Notes: generated by a model not told the origin, from the letters alone. A stretch of 64,000 nt of DNA from Plecoglossus altivelis (GCA_036571765.1 BROE01000007.1:1457895-1521894), one strand, 5' to 3'. Numbered from the stretch's first letter, positions 1 through 11,549 are shown. Numbers and translations are program-made.

Positions 1-194
1 TAAATGTTTTTCATTTTATTTGACAAAAAATATTATTTTCTACCACATTTTGTATAAGACCCACCTGTAAGTCAACCTGTGTTTAGGCTCTGCTTAGGAA
101 TACACATGGGTGCCTCACCCATTTTTTCTTTACAGGCCATATTATGGCTCTAAAGTATGATTAAACAACACCTGTAAGGGTATACATATATATA

Positions 195-1085
195 TGTATA
201 AATCAATCAATCCATTTTTATTTGCCAGACTAATGTCAAAAAGCCACAGGACAGATAAAAACAAACAAAACAAACAAACAGTAAGAAAAAAGCAAATACA
301 ATAATTAAAATACATACATTTCAGCCAATGCACTCTCAGTCTTGATGCGTACCTGTAGCAACTCACTAAGGGATTTGAGATTTCCACCATAATACTGTTA
401 GTAGACTCATCCAGACGTTGCATAAATGTAAACATCAAATTTCCTAAAAGTGCTTTCAGTGTGGTTACTCCTACAGATACAAACATCTGACTAGCACTCC
501 TTCCTCTGGGAACCTTGAGTAAAATTCTCATTGCATCATTGTAGGCAACGTGCAACTTCTGCATGCTAGAATTTTTGTAAGAAGATCACAGATGGGCTGT
601 ATAGAGTGGTGTACAGTAAGCTTTAAACAGAACCACTTTAACTCGAGTAGAACAATAACTAAACTTACGTACCATGGTGTTTGCCTGTGCATATAACTTA
701 TAACACTGTCTGTATATGTCGTCATCATCATCATCATTCATCATCATTCATATCATCTGTAATACAATGACCAAGGTATTTAATCTTTTTACAGACCTCA
801 AGACAATTATTAGCTAGCGTGAACACTGGAAAATTAAGCAATTTATCCTGTTTCATTCTGCATATTAAAACAGCACTTTTGGCGGAATTGTATTTTATAT
901 CAAATTCCACCACATAATCAGAGCATATATTTAGGAGTTCCTGCTGCCAAGCACTACTTGGACTAAAAGTGACAAGGTCATCTGCATACATAAGATGATT
1001 CACCAGCATGCCACCAATCATACAGCCGGTGTTGCATCCATTAAGTGTCTTTGACATTTTATCCATATATAAATTAAATAAGATA
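195..1085 (-). mobile_element. LINE fragment: reverse transcriptase 3' half and 3' end
   Basis: This is the 3' part of a non-LTR retrotransposon in antisense. The minus strand encodes the palm motif of a reverse transcriptase (HLMYADDLVTFSPSS, around 990-950). It continues through the downstream thumb-like region (KIKYLGHCITDDMNDDE), then after a frameshift through VVLFKAYCTPLYTAHLW and LHVAYNDAMRILLKVPRGRS. The frame breaks at a short CAT/ATC repeat near 720-750. The 3' end, near 200, carries AAATAAAAATGG followed by GATT repeats, a LINE-like tail. No endonuclease or N-terminal RT remains, so the copy is 5' truncated and dead. I recognise it as a common fish LINE, but the clade is uncertain. 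Confidence 0.75.
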
Positions 1086-3640
1086 TAAATATATATAAAT
1101 AAATAAGTAAATATATATAACTGCAAATATAAAAAATAAATTTGACTACTGACCTTAAACTAGTATATATACATATAACTGCTAAAAAACTACACTGTCC
1201 AAAATTGACAGTGTGGGTTCAAGTGAGACTGAGAAGCGGTGTTTCTTAATTAAAGTTGCTAGCTAACAAGCTAGCCGGCCTGGAAAATGTCAATAGGCCT
1301 ATTAGACTAAGCTAGAAGCCTGTTAGAGCTAGCTAGAACTTTAGCCTTGTGGTTAGAGCTAGCTCTGCTTGTTTTCGCCAGTTAACCTTTTAACATTTTA
1401 GAGGTAGCTGGCATTTCGGCATAGATGACTTGGACGACACAACATTGTCAATGTTAGAGGGCAAGTCATGTTTTAGATTGCAGTTTTTGTCAAGTTGGTA
1501 TAGTTAGTACCACCACTGAAATGAGATTTTAAACCGTGTGTTAGAACAGAAAGACTTAAAATGTATGAATAAAGTAGGATACACTAGTGTCTGTCACAAG
1601 CTAATGTTACCTGTTGGTTATTGCCCTCCTTTTTGAGCTCTCATATTCTACTACTCCCCCTGTCCTAAGGGTCAATGGGACCCACCTTCAACCCTGAAAT
1701 AAAGCAAGTTAATTAAATGTTTACCCTGTACCCTGTTGGGCACTGAAATATGCAGCCATGCTGCACATGAATCAGAAACATGTAGTTTTGTCTGAGTTCA
1801 ATTAAGCACATACAATCTAAATGTTTTATTGTGCGCAAATGGGTGCGCAAATGGGTGCGTTACACATAGTTTCAGGTCATTCAGAAACACAAGGGTTAAA
1901 AGCATGCTGGTCACTTTTCCCCTCACCAACTCCACCACCACTGCCTCATAACCTCCAGTTAAGAATTGTTATTTTGGTATTTTATCAATGTAGCCACGAA
2001 TGTCTCCTTACTCCTTTCTCTTGAAACTCTTATAATCAACATTGAATCCTTAGTACTTGTCATTCTAGCCAATGAAGGATCCATAGCTTTTCTTGGAGTG
2101 TCTTTCCAGCCCGGTGTTACTCTGTGATGGAACAACCTGCATCCTCGATGTGGGAAACGTACATGGGAGCACCTGAGAAAGATACGATTTCTTTGATGGA
2201 ATGTTAACAGCGTACTACTACACCTTGCACCTGACATACCTGAAATGTGTTTCAACCCTCCTGTCAGTCATTCAAACAGAGGTACAAGGTGATACCATCC
2301 ATGATTGAGATTCAACAGGTGCATTTAAGAAAGCTATCACAGAGTGGAAAATATTCACTTATAAATAGTACATACGAGTAAATGCATTGATTGATACGTT
2401 ATTGTTCTCTTTAAATTGTTTCACATTTGTTTTTTAACTGACTTAGCTAGTTATACAATCACTTTGCAGTGTTTTTGGATTCCCTGTCATTAGATATAGT
2501 TGTATTTAATACAAATTCAACACTCTGTTCACACTATAATTCTTTTACTTCAATGATCCAAGGCTCTTGCTGTCTCATTCTGTGTTTTTGGTTAGGTTAA
2601 TTCTTGTCATTGTATTGTCATTCTTCATATTTTGCAACATGCTTTTTTGTTACAATGTTATAAGAGAATTAAACTGGCTCCTGAAAAAAAAATTGATTTG
2701 ACATTCACTGGTGTAAAAGCTCTTTTGTAGAGATGCTCTCTCAGTTATCAATACATTTGGAAAATGTCACGTGCAGTCCTTTATGTTTGATTTAAAATGC
2801 TTTGGGTATTAAATATGGGTTTTGACTCACCTATTTCAAGATGAGCCAACTCGTTTCAAGTAACAGCATGATCATCCTCAACTTGTATTAAGTAATTTCC
2901 AGTAAACTAAGTGATTTATTTTTTAGCTTCTTTCTAGTTTCTAATAAATATGCTTTATTTTTATTAAGAAAGACTTGCTAATATTCAATGTGTTTCACTT
3001 ATTTTGCTGTAGCAAGTCTGATATCAAACAATGTAATCTTAAAATCAGTCTTTTTAACCAATATGTTTTAAGATAACGTTTTGAGTAAACGTATCAGGCT
3101 GCATGGACAGATAATTTCACTAATATGAAGTCATTTTCTCCTCAAATACAAATGTTCACAAATAAACAGTATATTATCTTACACTATTAGAGCGCGATGC
3201 TTTAGCTTTTTTGGAGAACATTGCTTTAGGGAACAGTCTGTATCATAAAGGCAGCTTGAAAAAGCTGGACTAAAAGTGACAAACCTGACTTGAATTATCT
3301 TGTAAAGTCAAGCGGGCCTTAAACGGTTTAGTCTCATTTTGTAATTGTAGGCTACTGTTAACTATTACATAGTAATGATAATTGAGATAATTTAGATTGA
3401 GATATACAGGCCTGATGTCTGATGCCTAAACATTTGAAATCGCAAACTACCATCTAGTCCTACGTTTAATGTATGCTATATAGGTTTGTATCATTCTGAA
3501 ACAATTGTTTATCTTTGCATTAAGCTAAATGTTGTTGCCAATGCATTATCATACATAGGTCATAATAAAGTGCTTTGAAAAACTGGTCCATACACATAAT
3601 TTCCTGCCTCCTATCCACATACGAGAGTCACTAGTTTGCT
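1086..3640. other. Non-coding stretch, no gene recognised
   Basis: AT-rich sequence with no ORF I can assign. Between about 1255 and 1375 there is a cluster of GCTAGC/AGCTAG half-palindromes. A 98-codon minus-strand reading frame at 1959-2255 has no recognisable motif and is probably chance. The rest shows nothing beyond simple A/T tracts. Confidence 0.5.
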
Positions 3641-4440
3641 TACAAGACTAATAGATCCACAGAGGATGTCATCACCACCACACTCCATACTGCTCTGTTC
3701 CACCAGGGCTGTGTGTTGAGCCCCCAGCTCTACACCCTCTACACCCACAACTGCACCTCCACCCACCCCAGCAACACCTTTATCAAGTTTGCTGATGACA
3801 TCACTGTGGTGGGGCTAATCTCTGTCTGGGATGAGTTCGGGTATCGGGACTTGGTGGAGCAGTGTGCAGTGTTGTGTGGGGATGAGTTTGGTCCTGAGCA
3901 CCACCAAGACCTCATAGCAGGCTATAGGGGGAAATAAACTGGAATCCAGCCCATGTGCATCAGCAGGGACTCTAGAGAGGGTGGCTGCCTTCAAATTTCT
4001 CAACCATCAGGAGGGACCTGACCTGGAGTGCCAAAACCCCTGCTCTAATAAAGAAGGCCCAGCAGAGACTGTACTTTCTCAGATTCCTCAAGAAAAAAAA
4101 CCTGAGTGAGAAACTGCTGGTATTCTTCTACCACTGCTCCACAGAGAGCATTTTAACATACTGTGCCTGTGCTTGGTTTACCAGCAGCACTGTGCAGGAT
4201 AGAAAAACACTCCAGGAGGCCACCACGTCTCCTATCTCTTGAAGATCTCTTGCTCGAAGCTACCTCATGAAGGCCAAAAATATTTTACAGGACAAGTCAC
4301 ATCCTGGACACACTCTGTTTGAACTGCTGCCTTTGGGCAGATGATACAGAACAGACGAACAGATTTAAAAACTGTTTTTATTCTAGAGCCGTAGCCACCC
4401 TAAATGCTGTTGTGCATTCAAGCTTTTAAGTAAGATATTT
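3641..4440 (+). mobile_element. Rex1/L2-type LINE fragment (RT and C-terminal region, broken)
   Basis: This is a degraded non-LTR retrotransposon fragment in sense. Readable pieces are QGCVLSPQLYTLYTHNCTS, then IKFADDITVVGLIS (RT catalytic FADD), then after frameshifts the conserved C-terminal pieces KKAQQRLYFLRFLKK, a peptide resembling ESILTYCACAW, and a DKSHPGHTLFELLPLG-like peptide ending near 4400. Upstream of QGCVLSP the text jumps directly from a DVITTTLHTAL-like peptide. An internal part of the RT (including the usual FSSAFNTI block) is therefore missing. Stops and frameshifts make it a pseudogene. Family assignment rests on the fish Rex1/Babar-like motif set as I remember it. Confidence 0.8.
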
Positions 4441-5152
4441 AAATTTATTATGTGCAATTGTAGGGAGCAGTACAAGAGTGGAACGTGATGGTTGTGTGTC
4501 TGTGTTTTAATTCATAGTCATATTCTTTTACATTCTTGGATTATTTCACTTTATTTAATTGCATGTTACATTTTTACTACATTTTCGTGCACATTTTATC
4601 ATAGTTTCCAACCTTTTTATCTTGTTTAATTAATAAACTTAGTGTATTTATTAGTGCACCTGAAAGGATGGCATCCAGTTTTGCTATACAAAGAACAATG
4701 ACAAAGAAACATTCATTCATTCTTTCACCCAAAACTCTGTTGGAACCTGTTGTTCCAACATCCAAAAGATTAAGATATCTGTAAAGATGTCTGCTTTCTC
4801 TTGAATATATTATAGGCTGCACCTTGCTCAGAACACCCCCAAAATGTATTTGAAACACTGAACTGCAGTGTGTCTTTCCAGAAATCATGACCTGGTAACT
4901 CCAGATTACACTAACTTTGTTGTCAGCAGTATCATATGGGATGCTGAATATTTACAGAAATCGGGTTGCAATTTTCTGTCTGATGTATTTTGAATATATA
5001 TCTCACTTCATATTTAGCTTATTTTTTATTATATTTGAGATACATATTATTATTTTTTTGCAGGAATTTCTCATTTATAACATTCATTCTAAATTTAAAT
5101 GTTAAATCTAAAAGTCAAATGTGAAAAGGTCGCCAGAAGTGAAGCTAAATGT
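4441..5152. other. Non-coding stretch
   Basis: AT-rich. It holds a 103-codon minus-strand frame (4577-4888) and a hydrophobic 62-codon plus frame (4917-5105). Neither resembles a known family and both look like chance openings in AT-rich DNA. Confidence 0.45.
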
Positions 5153-6078
5153 TGTTGGAGTATGTGATTTTACTCCGTTACGTGTTCACGCATTGAGAGT
5201 GGTAAGATGGATCACCAGGATTCAGTATAGTTAAATTCAATGAAGTTTATTCCCTAACAGTACAATTCTAATGCAGATATCTGGGTCGCTCCAAGGTTCC
5301 TAACAGCACACAACTACGTGCGTCTTATGCTTGGCACAGCAAAGAACGACACCTTTCCTTGGGAGACCCACAGTAATATATAGATAACATCATGCACTAA
5401 TTGGGACAGGAGCTCCTCTGCCTTTGGTAGTTTCCGCTCCTGGTACGAGGGCCGTCTTATCTCCTTATGCGGTGGATAGGACACTCTTTGTTGCCTCTCT
5501 CTCCCAGGTGTTTGTTTTAACTCTGCACAGAAAGAAGATAGCATTCCCTACTCCCCACATCCCGAGATGAGACAGTGGCATACATCATATTGTTCATTAT
5601 ATGTGGACTGTTGACTCCCTCTTGATTCCCACAGTGTGTTACCTTTCTTGCATGATGGAAAAGTACTGTCTGTCTGCCTTACAAATCTTATAGGTCAGCA
5701 CAAGCAAATCATTGTATCCTTCATTGTTAACATAAGTAAAATCATATGGGTTAGCAAGTGAACCATTATATTCTTCATTATGTAATATCATATATTTTCG
5801 CATAAGTGAATCATTATATTCTTCATTAGTAAATCATGTAGGTTAGCATAAGTGAATCATTATATCCTTCAATGTTTAGAAAATTAGCCAAAAGCCTAGC
5901 TCCTGGCAGTAGCAGTGTACCCACTGATCCAGGTATGGGCGTGGCTGTGTGCGCCGCTATTGCCAGGAGCTCAGTTGATACCAGGAATTTCATCAACCAA
6001 AAAGAGCTCTTTCCCCCACTAATGTACACACTCTCATACCAGTCTCATGCATGCTGCTCAGTGTCACTGGACCAAACA
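5153..6078 (-). mobile_element. Candidate solo LTR of an endogenous retroelement
   Basis: Read on the minus strand, the block begins TGTTTGG (6078) and ends CCAACA (5153), the short inverted TG...CA ends of an LTR. It has the internal order expected of one. A long U3-like part contains about four tandem 46-bp units (5698-5878). A TATATATT-type TATA element lies near 5375-5382, and an AATAAA polyadenylation signal about 125 bp further on (near 5250), followed by a short U5-like tail. No gag, pol or env adjoins it, which fits a solo LTR. I see no clean target-site duplication, so the ends are provisional. It could instead be an unrelated promoter-like repeat. Confidence 0.42.
5698..5878. repeat. 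Tandem repeat, about 46 bp x ~4 units
   Basis: Degenerate direct repeats built on CATAAGTGAATCATTATAT plus TCTTCATTA and a variable ATCATATRGGTTAG segment. Approximate unit boundaries are 5698-5754, 5755-5800, 5801-5846 and 5847-5878 (partial). The first unit is the longest and most diverged. The position inside the candidate LTR is where retroviral U3 enhancer repeats usually lie. Confidence 0.8.
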
Positions 6079-6858
6079 AGCCATTAAGGAAAGACATGGT
6101 CATAATTTTCCTTGCATGTTATGTTATATGTTAAGTTAAATTTTATAAACTGTTAAGTATATGACATATATACAAATACATTTACCAGCTGTATTCAAGT
6201 TATTAGGCAATAGAGATGTGCTTTGTTCATTGTCTGTGTGGCATCCAAATGCTGTAATGGTGAAATTTTCCTATTGTCGAGTGTGAAGTCATCCACTCAA
6301 TCCAATACTGTGAACACTGCATGACAAAAGGCAGAGAGAAAGTATATTGACCCCTAAACCACTAAAGAGCTTCACTATCTTGTAATTTGAAGCTTACTTT
6401 GTCTGACAGTGGACAGCATGGGCCTGCAGAGAGAAAATAAAGAGGAGAAAGAGATAGTGAGACAAAGTAATTAAGAAAAGTAGAATAATGAAAGGAGCAC
6501 CATAAAATATAAAGACTTGGAAAGGAGAGAGAATCAGAGAGAGTGAGGGAGACAGAAGAAGAGAAATTACCTTAGAGAAACAGAGCGAGTGAGAGAAACT
6601 ACAGTAGTCCTTAGTTTTACCTAAGGCCTCAGGGCTTATCTAAACTGACAGGGGAGAAATTAAACTTGGACAAGGGAGAGATTCTCAAGCTTCCACCTGC
6701 CAGACCTGACAGCCAACTGAGTCCCCTAAATTAAAGCAGATGTGTCCAACTGTAACCTCACAGCTCAGGAAAACCTTGTTTATCTCTAGTCTCGACGACA
6801 CCCTCTTTCCAACCATTTCAATCAAGAAGGAACCACAAGGAACCGCAGTAACCTACAA
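6079..6858. other. Non-coding stretch with purine-rich tract
   Basis: About 6428-6597 is strongly purine-biased on the plus strand (GAGA/AAGA-rich). No gene is seen. The right end borders the Rex3 target-site duplication. Confidence 0.5.
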
Positions 6859-6992
6859 GACATTGGAACTACCCCTCCTTGAACCGCCACCTTAACGTGG
6901 TGGAGGGGTTTGAGTGCTTGAATGATCCCAGGAGCTATGTTGTCGGGGGCAATAAGCCCCTGGTAGGGTCTCCTATGGCAAACTGGTCCTAG

Positions 6993-7748
6993 GTGACTAG
7001 CCAGACTAAGTGCGGTTCAACAAAAACCCCTATGATGACCAAACCAAAGAGAATCGCTACGTCGCCCGGAGTGGCGTTACCGGGGCCCCACCCTGGAACC
7101 AGGCCCGTGGTAGGTGCTCGCAGGCGAGCGCCTGGTGGCCGGGTCTTTGCCCATGGGACCCGGCCGGGTATAGCCCGAAAAGGCGACGTGGGTTCACCTT
7201 CCTGCAGGCCCACCACCCACAGGAAGGACCGTAGGGGGCCGGTGCAGTGTGTTTTGGGCGGTGGTCAGGGGCAGGTGCCTGGACGACCGAGGCCATGCAC
7301 ACGTTCTCTAGCGCTGGGGACATGGAATGTCACCTCGCTGGCAGGAAAGGAGCCCGAGCTTGTGCGGGAGGTAGAGCGTTACCGGCTAGATATAGTCGGC
7401 CTCACTTCCACGCCCAGCCTGGGTTCTGGGTCCATTATCCTCGAGAGAGGCTGGACTCTACATTTCTCTGGCGTTGCTCGCGGGGAGAGGCGGCGGGCTG
7501 GCGTGGGCTTGCTCATAGCCCCGTGGCTCAGCCGCCACGTGTTGGGGTTTACCCCGGTAGACGAGAGGGTCGTGTCCCTGCGCCTTCAAGCCGGGGACAG
7601 GTCTCTCACTGTTGTATCGGCCTATGGGCCGAACAGCAGTGCAGAGTACCCGGCCTTCTTGGGGTCCCTGGGAGGGGTACTGGATAGTGCACCGACCGGG
7701 GACTCCATTGTTCTGCTGGGGGACTTCAACGCCCATGTGGGTTCTTAA
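6993..7748 (+). pseudogene. Rex3 copy A endonuclease segment
   Basis: N-terminal apurinic-type endonuclease of the Rex3 ORF. It shows TWNVTSL (first catalytic Asn), then WTLHFSG...RRAGVGLL, a VVSAYGP block and GDFNAHVG (the GDFN motif). The frame runs into a stop right after GDFNAHVG, where the internal deletion begins. The second half of the endonuclease (the region with the final Asp-His pair) is absent, so this copy cannot encode an active nuclease. Confidence 0.85.
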
Positions 7749-7759
7749 GCTTCTGATGT

Positions 7760-9183
7760 TGTGGGCGTGTGTGGGGCTGACACGTCTCTTCCGAGCAGTG
7801 CGTGCGCCTTGACGATGCGCTGGACTGGCCCAGACCGGGGTGGGTGTGAGTATCCCCTTTATGAAGAAGGGGGACCGGAGGTGTGTTCCAACTACAGGGA
7901 TCAACACTCCTCAGCCTCCCTGGTAAGGTCGTATGCCAGGTACTGCGAAGGAGAATCCCTCCTATAGTCAAAACCTCGCATTCAGGAAGAGGCAGTGTGG
8001 TTTCCGTCCTGGCCGCGAACACTGGACCAAGCTCTACACAACTTCATCGGAGTGCTTGAGGGTCATGGAGTTTGCCCAACCGTTCAACATGTGTTTTGTG
8101 GACCTGAGAAGGCGTTCGACCGTGGCCCCTCGTGGTGCCCTGTGGGTAGACAAGCGCTTTGCCGTGAGTATGGGTCCGGGCCTTTGCTCAGGGCGTCGGG
8201 TCCCGTATGACCGGAGCAGAGCTGTGTTCGCATCGCCGTAGTAGTAAGTCGGACCTTTTCCGGTGCATGTTGGACTCCGCCATCTGCCCTTTGTCAACCA
8301 GGTTCTGTTCATTGTTTTCATGGACAGAATTTCTAGGCACAGCCAGGGGCCGGAGGGTGTCTGGTTCGGGGGGCACAGGATTTAATCTCTGCTATTCGCA
8401 GATGATGTTGTCCTGATGGCTCCATCGGACCGGGACCTACAGCATGCACTAGAGCGGTTTGCAGCCGAGTGTGAAGCGGCGGGGATGGGAATCAGCACCT
8501 CGAAATCTGAGGCCATGGTTCTCGACCGGAAGAAGGTGGCTTGCTCCCTCCGGGTGGGTGGGGAGCCCTTGCTTCAAGTGGAGGAGTTCAAGTATCTCGG
8601 TGTCTTGTTCACGAGTGAGGGAAGGACGGAACGTGAGATTGACAGGCGGATCGGTGCAGCGGCCGCAGTGATGCGCTCTCTGTACCGGTCCGTCGTGGTG
8701 AAGAAGGAGCTGAGCCGGAAGGCGAAGCTCTCAATTTACCGGTCGATCTACGTTCCTACTCTCACCTATGGTCATGAACTTTGGGTAATGACCGAAAGGA
8801 CGAGATCGCGGATACAAGCGGTCGAAATGAGTTTTCTCCGCAGGGTGGCTGGGCGCTAACTTAGAGATAAGGTGAGGAGCTCGGTCACACGGGAGGAGCT
8901 CGGAGTAGAGCCGCTGCTCCTCCACGTCGAGAGGAGCCAGCTGAGGTGGCTCGGGCATCTGTTTTGGATGCCTCCTGGACGCCTCCCTCGGGAGGTGTTC
9001 CGGGCATGTCCTACCGGGAGGCGGCCCCGGGGAAGACCCAGGACACGCTGGAGGGACTATGTCTCTCGGCTGGCCTGGGAACGCCTCGGGATCCCCCCGG
9101 AGGAGCTGGAGGTGGTGTGCGAGGAGAAGGAAGTCTGGGCCTCCCTGCTCAGACTGCTGCCCCCGCGACCCGGCCCCGGATAA
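7760..9183 (+). pseudogene. Rex3 copy A reverse transcriptase and C-terminal region
   Basis: RT remnant spread over several frames. It contains a VCSNYR-type block, QCGFRPGR, CFVDL.KAFDR, then SLLFADDVVLMAPSDRD (catalytic FADD near 8390) and QVEEFKYLGVLFTSEGR. The C-terminal block has SKAKLSIYRSIYVPTLTYG-like text and RSQLRWLGHL...RPRTRWRDYVSRLAWERLG, ending PPRPGPG before the stop. In-frame stops lie just before the FADD block and after RRVAGR (8857). The longest open piece is 8416-8859. Confidence 0.88.
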
Positions 9184-9222
9184 GCGGAAGAAAATGGATG
9201 GATGGATGGACATTGGAACTAC

Positions 9223-11170
9223 AAAATACAATAATATTAGCAACAATGTCTTTTCTTTTTCCAAGAAGTGGTCAGCACAACATTGATAGTCCAACTTGAA
9301 TAGAAAGCTTACAAAACAAATTTAATAATTCACCTGTCAATAGGAAGTTTAAAATAACTTCTGAAACCTATAGAAATTGATAATGGAAGATAAGTTATTG
9401 GAGCATAACCCCCAATACAGCCAACCAGGAGGGCCATCCAGTTGAAAACAAAATAGGCAAAGGGATGAGATCATCATATTACTATGGTATTTCCGTCAAT
9501 GTATTTTTTCCTACTCTCCCTTTCTTTACATAACAATATTGTGGTCATTGGACATTATTTATCCTTCCTTGTCTTTGCTGCCGAAGAATATGGCAACACT
9601 CTATATTAACTCCTTAACATGTCATGATATCACTTATAAAATTTGGCTGTAATTATGTTTATGAGGCCATGAATATATTAATAAATGTTACAAATGTTTT
9701 ATATCTGCTTGAAATAAAGTCAAAAACAAATGTCATGTATTTGTGCAACCATTTGTAAATCTGACTACAGTAGAGCAGGCCACTGTACATTATTAAACTG
9801 TTTCTCCTTGTATTCCGTGTGTTTCAGCGCAGGTAAATCAGCGATCAGATGCTTATACCATCTTCATCCTCGTGAGTGAAGTTCTACATAACTTTTCTTG
9901 ACGTAAGAAAATAAATGGAGTGCTAGTTTACCCATTTCAAAATATGTAAAAATGTATTCAATAAGAAAGCTAGCAGAATAAGCCAGGTTCAAGAATCAAA
10001 CAAAAATTATTAGGGGGAGATTTGAGAGTTTTGGATATGCTGACTGGATAAGTCAGATGCCTAACCAGAAATGCAAAACCACCAATATCCACCGGGGCCA
10101 TTGCCTCAAGCCAAGGGACAAGGGGTGCGGATCTAGTCCCACATGTACTACATTGCCGCCAACACACACCAGTGATAAAAAGGCTGAGATGAAAGGGATA
10201 TTGTGGGCAAAGCTTGTCTACATTGTATGCTTCTTGGGCTTGTGAGGGTCACTTGTCACCCCCTACAGATCAAAAAAATCGCACACGTGTTCAAATGCAT
10301 CCTCGATTATCTTTTAGTGCTCTGCGCTGTAGTCACCCCCCAACCATTCCCTTTCCCCCCATGCCTGTTTGTCACTGCTGTGTCAAGACACGCTAGCACT
10401 CTGCAAAGTGTATGATGCCATTGACATTTCAAATGGCTTTTTGAACCAAAAAAAGACTTTTGAAAGTCTAATACCCAGCAGTGTGTATTTCCTTTGCCTG
10501 TCCTATCTAATGCAACATTCAAATTACTAGACAAAGAATGATATACTGAGAAAACTTGATTTGGGGGGTATAGCTCCATAAACCTACATTCATTCTGCGC
10601 TCGCTGGTGAGTGCCCTCGTATGGAATCTACAGTCGAATGGCATCCAATTCAGCCACCGAAGGTTTTCTGAGAGTGGCAGTTCTCCTCTTATTAGATGTT
10701 GTCTTGTCAAACCAATTAGGCCAATATGAAGAAATTGTGGCATCAAGCAAATGTTTTGACTGAAATATCATAAGGACCATACACATATCTAACATGATCT
10801 AATTTCTACTTTCAAGTTAGCATGCTAGTATTGAGAAATTCTATAGGCTAATAAAGTTTCAACCTATTGCTGCGGTTTCGTTAGCCTGGAAAAGTAATAT
10901 CTATATTGACAGGTTTTACCTCTTGCAAATGCATATTTATTTTTGGTGGGAGCCCTTTCAACTAGTGTCAAATTTCTTTTGTCTTTTATCTGACAATTCT
11001 GTAATACATGCATTCAAGTTACTGTATTGACTTGTTTTGCTGTGTATTTTGTATAATTCACGTAGTTTGGTCATTTAAAATGTACGTGATTATGATTTGA
11101 GTGAAGTATTGTATTTCGCTCCATTACAAATCCCACCAGTAAAGGCGCAGAAAAGAGGATGAGTGCACGC
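9223..11170. other. Non-coding stretch, no gene recognised
   Basis: About 1.9 kb without a convincing coding region. Short frames around 10057-10579 overlap one another on both strands and carry no family motif. A few C-rich and G-rich words occur near 10330-10360. Confidence 0.5.
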
Positions 11171-11208
11171 AGGTAGGTAGGTAGGTAGGTAGGTAGGTAG
11201 GTAGGTAG
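11171..11208. repeat. (AGGT)n microsatellite
   Basis: About nine and a half perfect AGGT units. Confidence 0.97.
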
Positions 11209-11227
11209 ACTATGGCAGGGCAACTGT

Positions 11228-11526
11228 AACAAAACGTCGTTCTGAACGTTTGTGTATAGATGTCAAATTTAACACTGATATTTTTAAACGTGTCTCTGTG
11301 TTAGCCCTGCGACTTGCTGGCCCCAGTCCAGGGTGTACCCTGCCTATGGCCTGAAAGCAACTGGGTTAGGCTACAGTCGCCCATGACCCCAAAATGGGAA
11401 CAAGTGGCACTGCAATCCCTTCCAAGGATCAGCAGTAGACAATGTATGTATGTATTTTTAATGTCTGTCTTGGCTGATTGTGCCAAAACGTCTGTGAACA
11501 TTTGTGCACAGACGTCAAATTTGAAC
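11228..11526. repeat. Two direct copies of a hairpin-forming unit, split by a SINE tail
   Basis: Unit 1 (11228-11273) and unit 2 (11482-11526) share AAAACGTC, GAACRTTTGTG, GAYGTCAAATTT and a final AAC. Unit 2 contains a perfect 9-bp inverted repeat, ACGTCTGTG / CACAGACGT (11488-11496 and 11507-11515), around a 10-base loop. In unit 1 the stem is eroded. The SINE insertion lies between the units. Confidence 0.7.
11279..11461 (+). mobile_element. Tail-only SINE fragment with 9-bp target-site duplication
   Basis: The inserted piece (11288-11452) has the 3' module CTGCGACTTGCTGGCCCCAG ... GTACCCTGCCTATGGCC ... TGGGTTAGGCT ... GGCACTGCAATCCC and ends in GTATGTATG. The direct repeat TATTTTTAA flanks it (11279-11287 and 11453-11461). 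The same module forms the 3' half of the SINE at 58571-58990 and the fragment at 51142-51255. This is a 5'-truncated retroposition product. Confidence 0.82.
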
Positions 11527-11549
11527 ATTTACACAAAAAAATACTAAAT

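Larger units (their letters stand above)
6859..9222 (+). mobile_element. Rex3 retrotransposon copy A with target-site duplication
   Basis: A Rex3 (RTE-type) non-LTR retrotransposon. It is flanked by the direct repeat GACATTGGAACTAC at 6859-6872 and 9209-9222, so the insertion itself is 6873-9208/9. The 5' end begins CCCTCCTTGAACCGCCACC, and the 3' end is a (GATG)n tail, the tail type described for Rex3. It keeps an endonuclease start and an RT plus C-terminal part, but about 1 kb between them is deleted near 7745. GC content and CpG density are far above the surroundings. Frameshifts and stops make it non-autonomous. Confidence 0.93.

Noticed and set aside
1959..2255. 98-codon minus-strand ORF
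   Set aside because: No motif, no splice context, and composition like the surrounding non-coding DNA.
5698..5878. CRISPR-like array
   Set aside because: Units are contiguous, degenerate tandem repeats without unique spacers, in vertebrate DNA.
7057..7907. Several 60-150 codon frames on both strands inside Rex3 copy A
   Set aside because: They are shadow frames in GC-rich retrotransposon DNA. Only the frame with endonuclease motifs is real ancestry.
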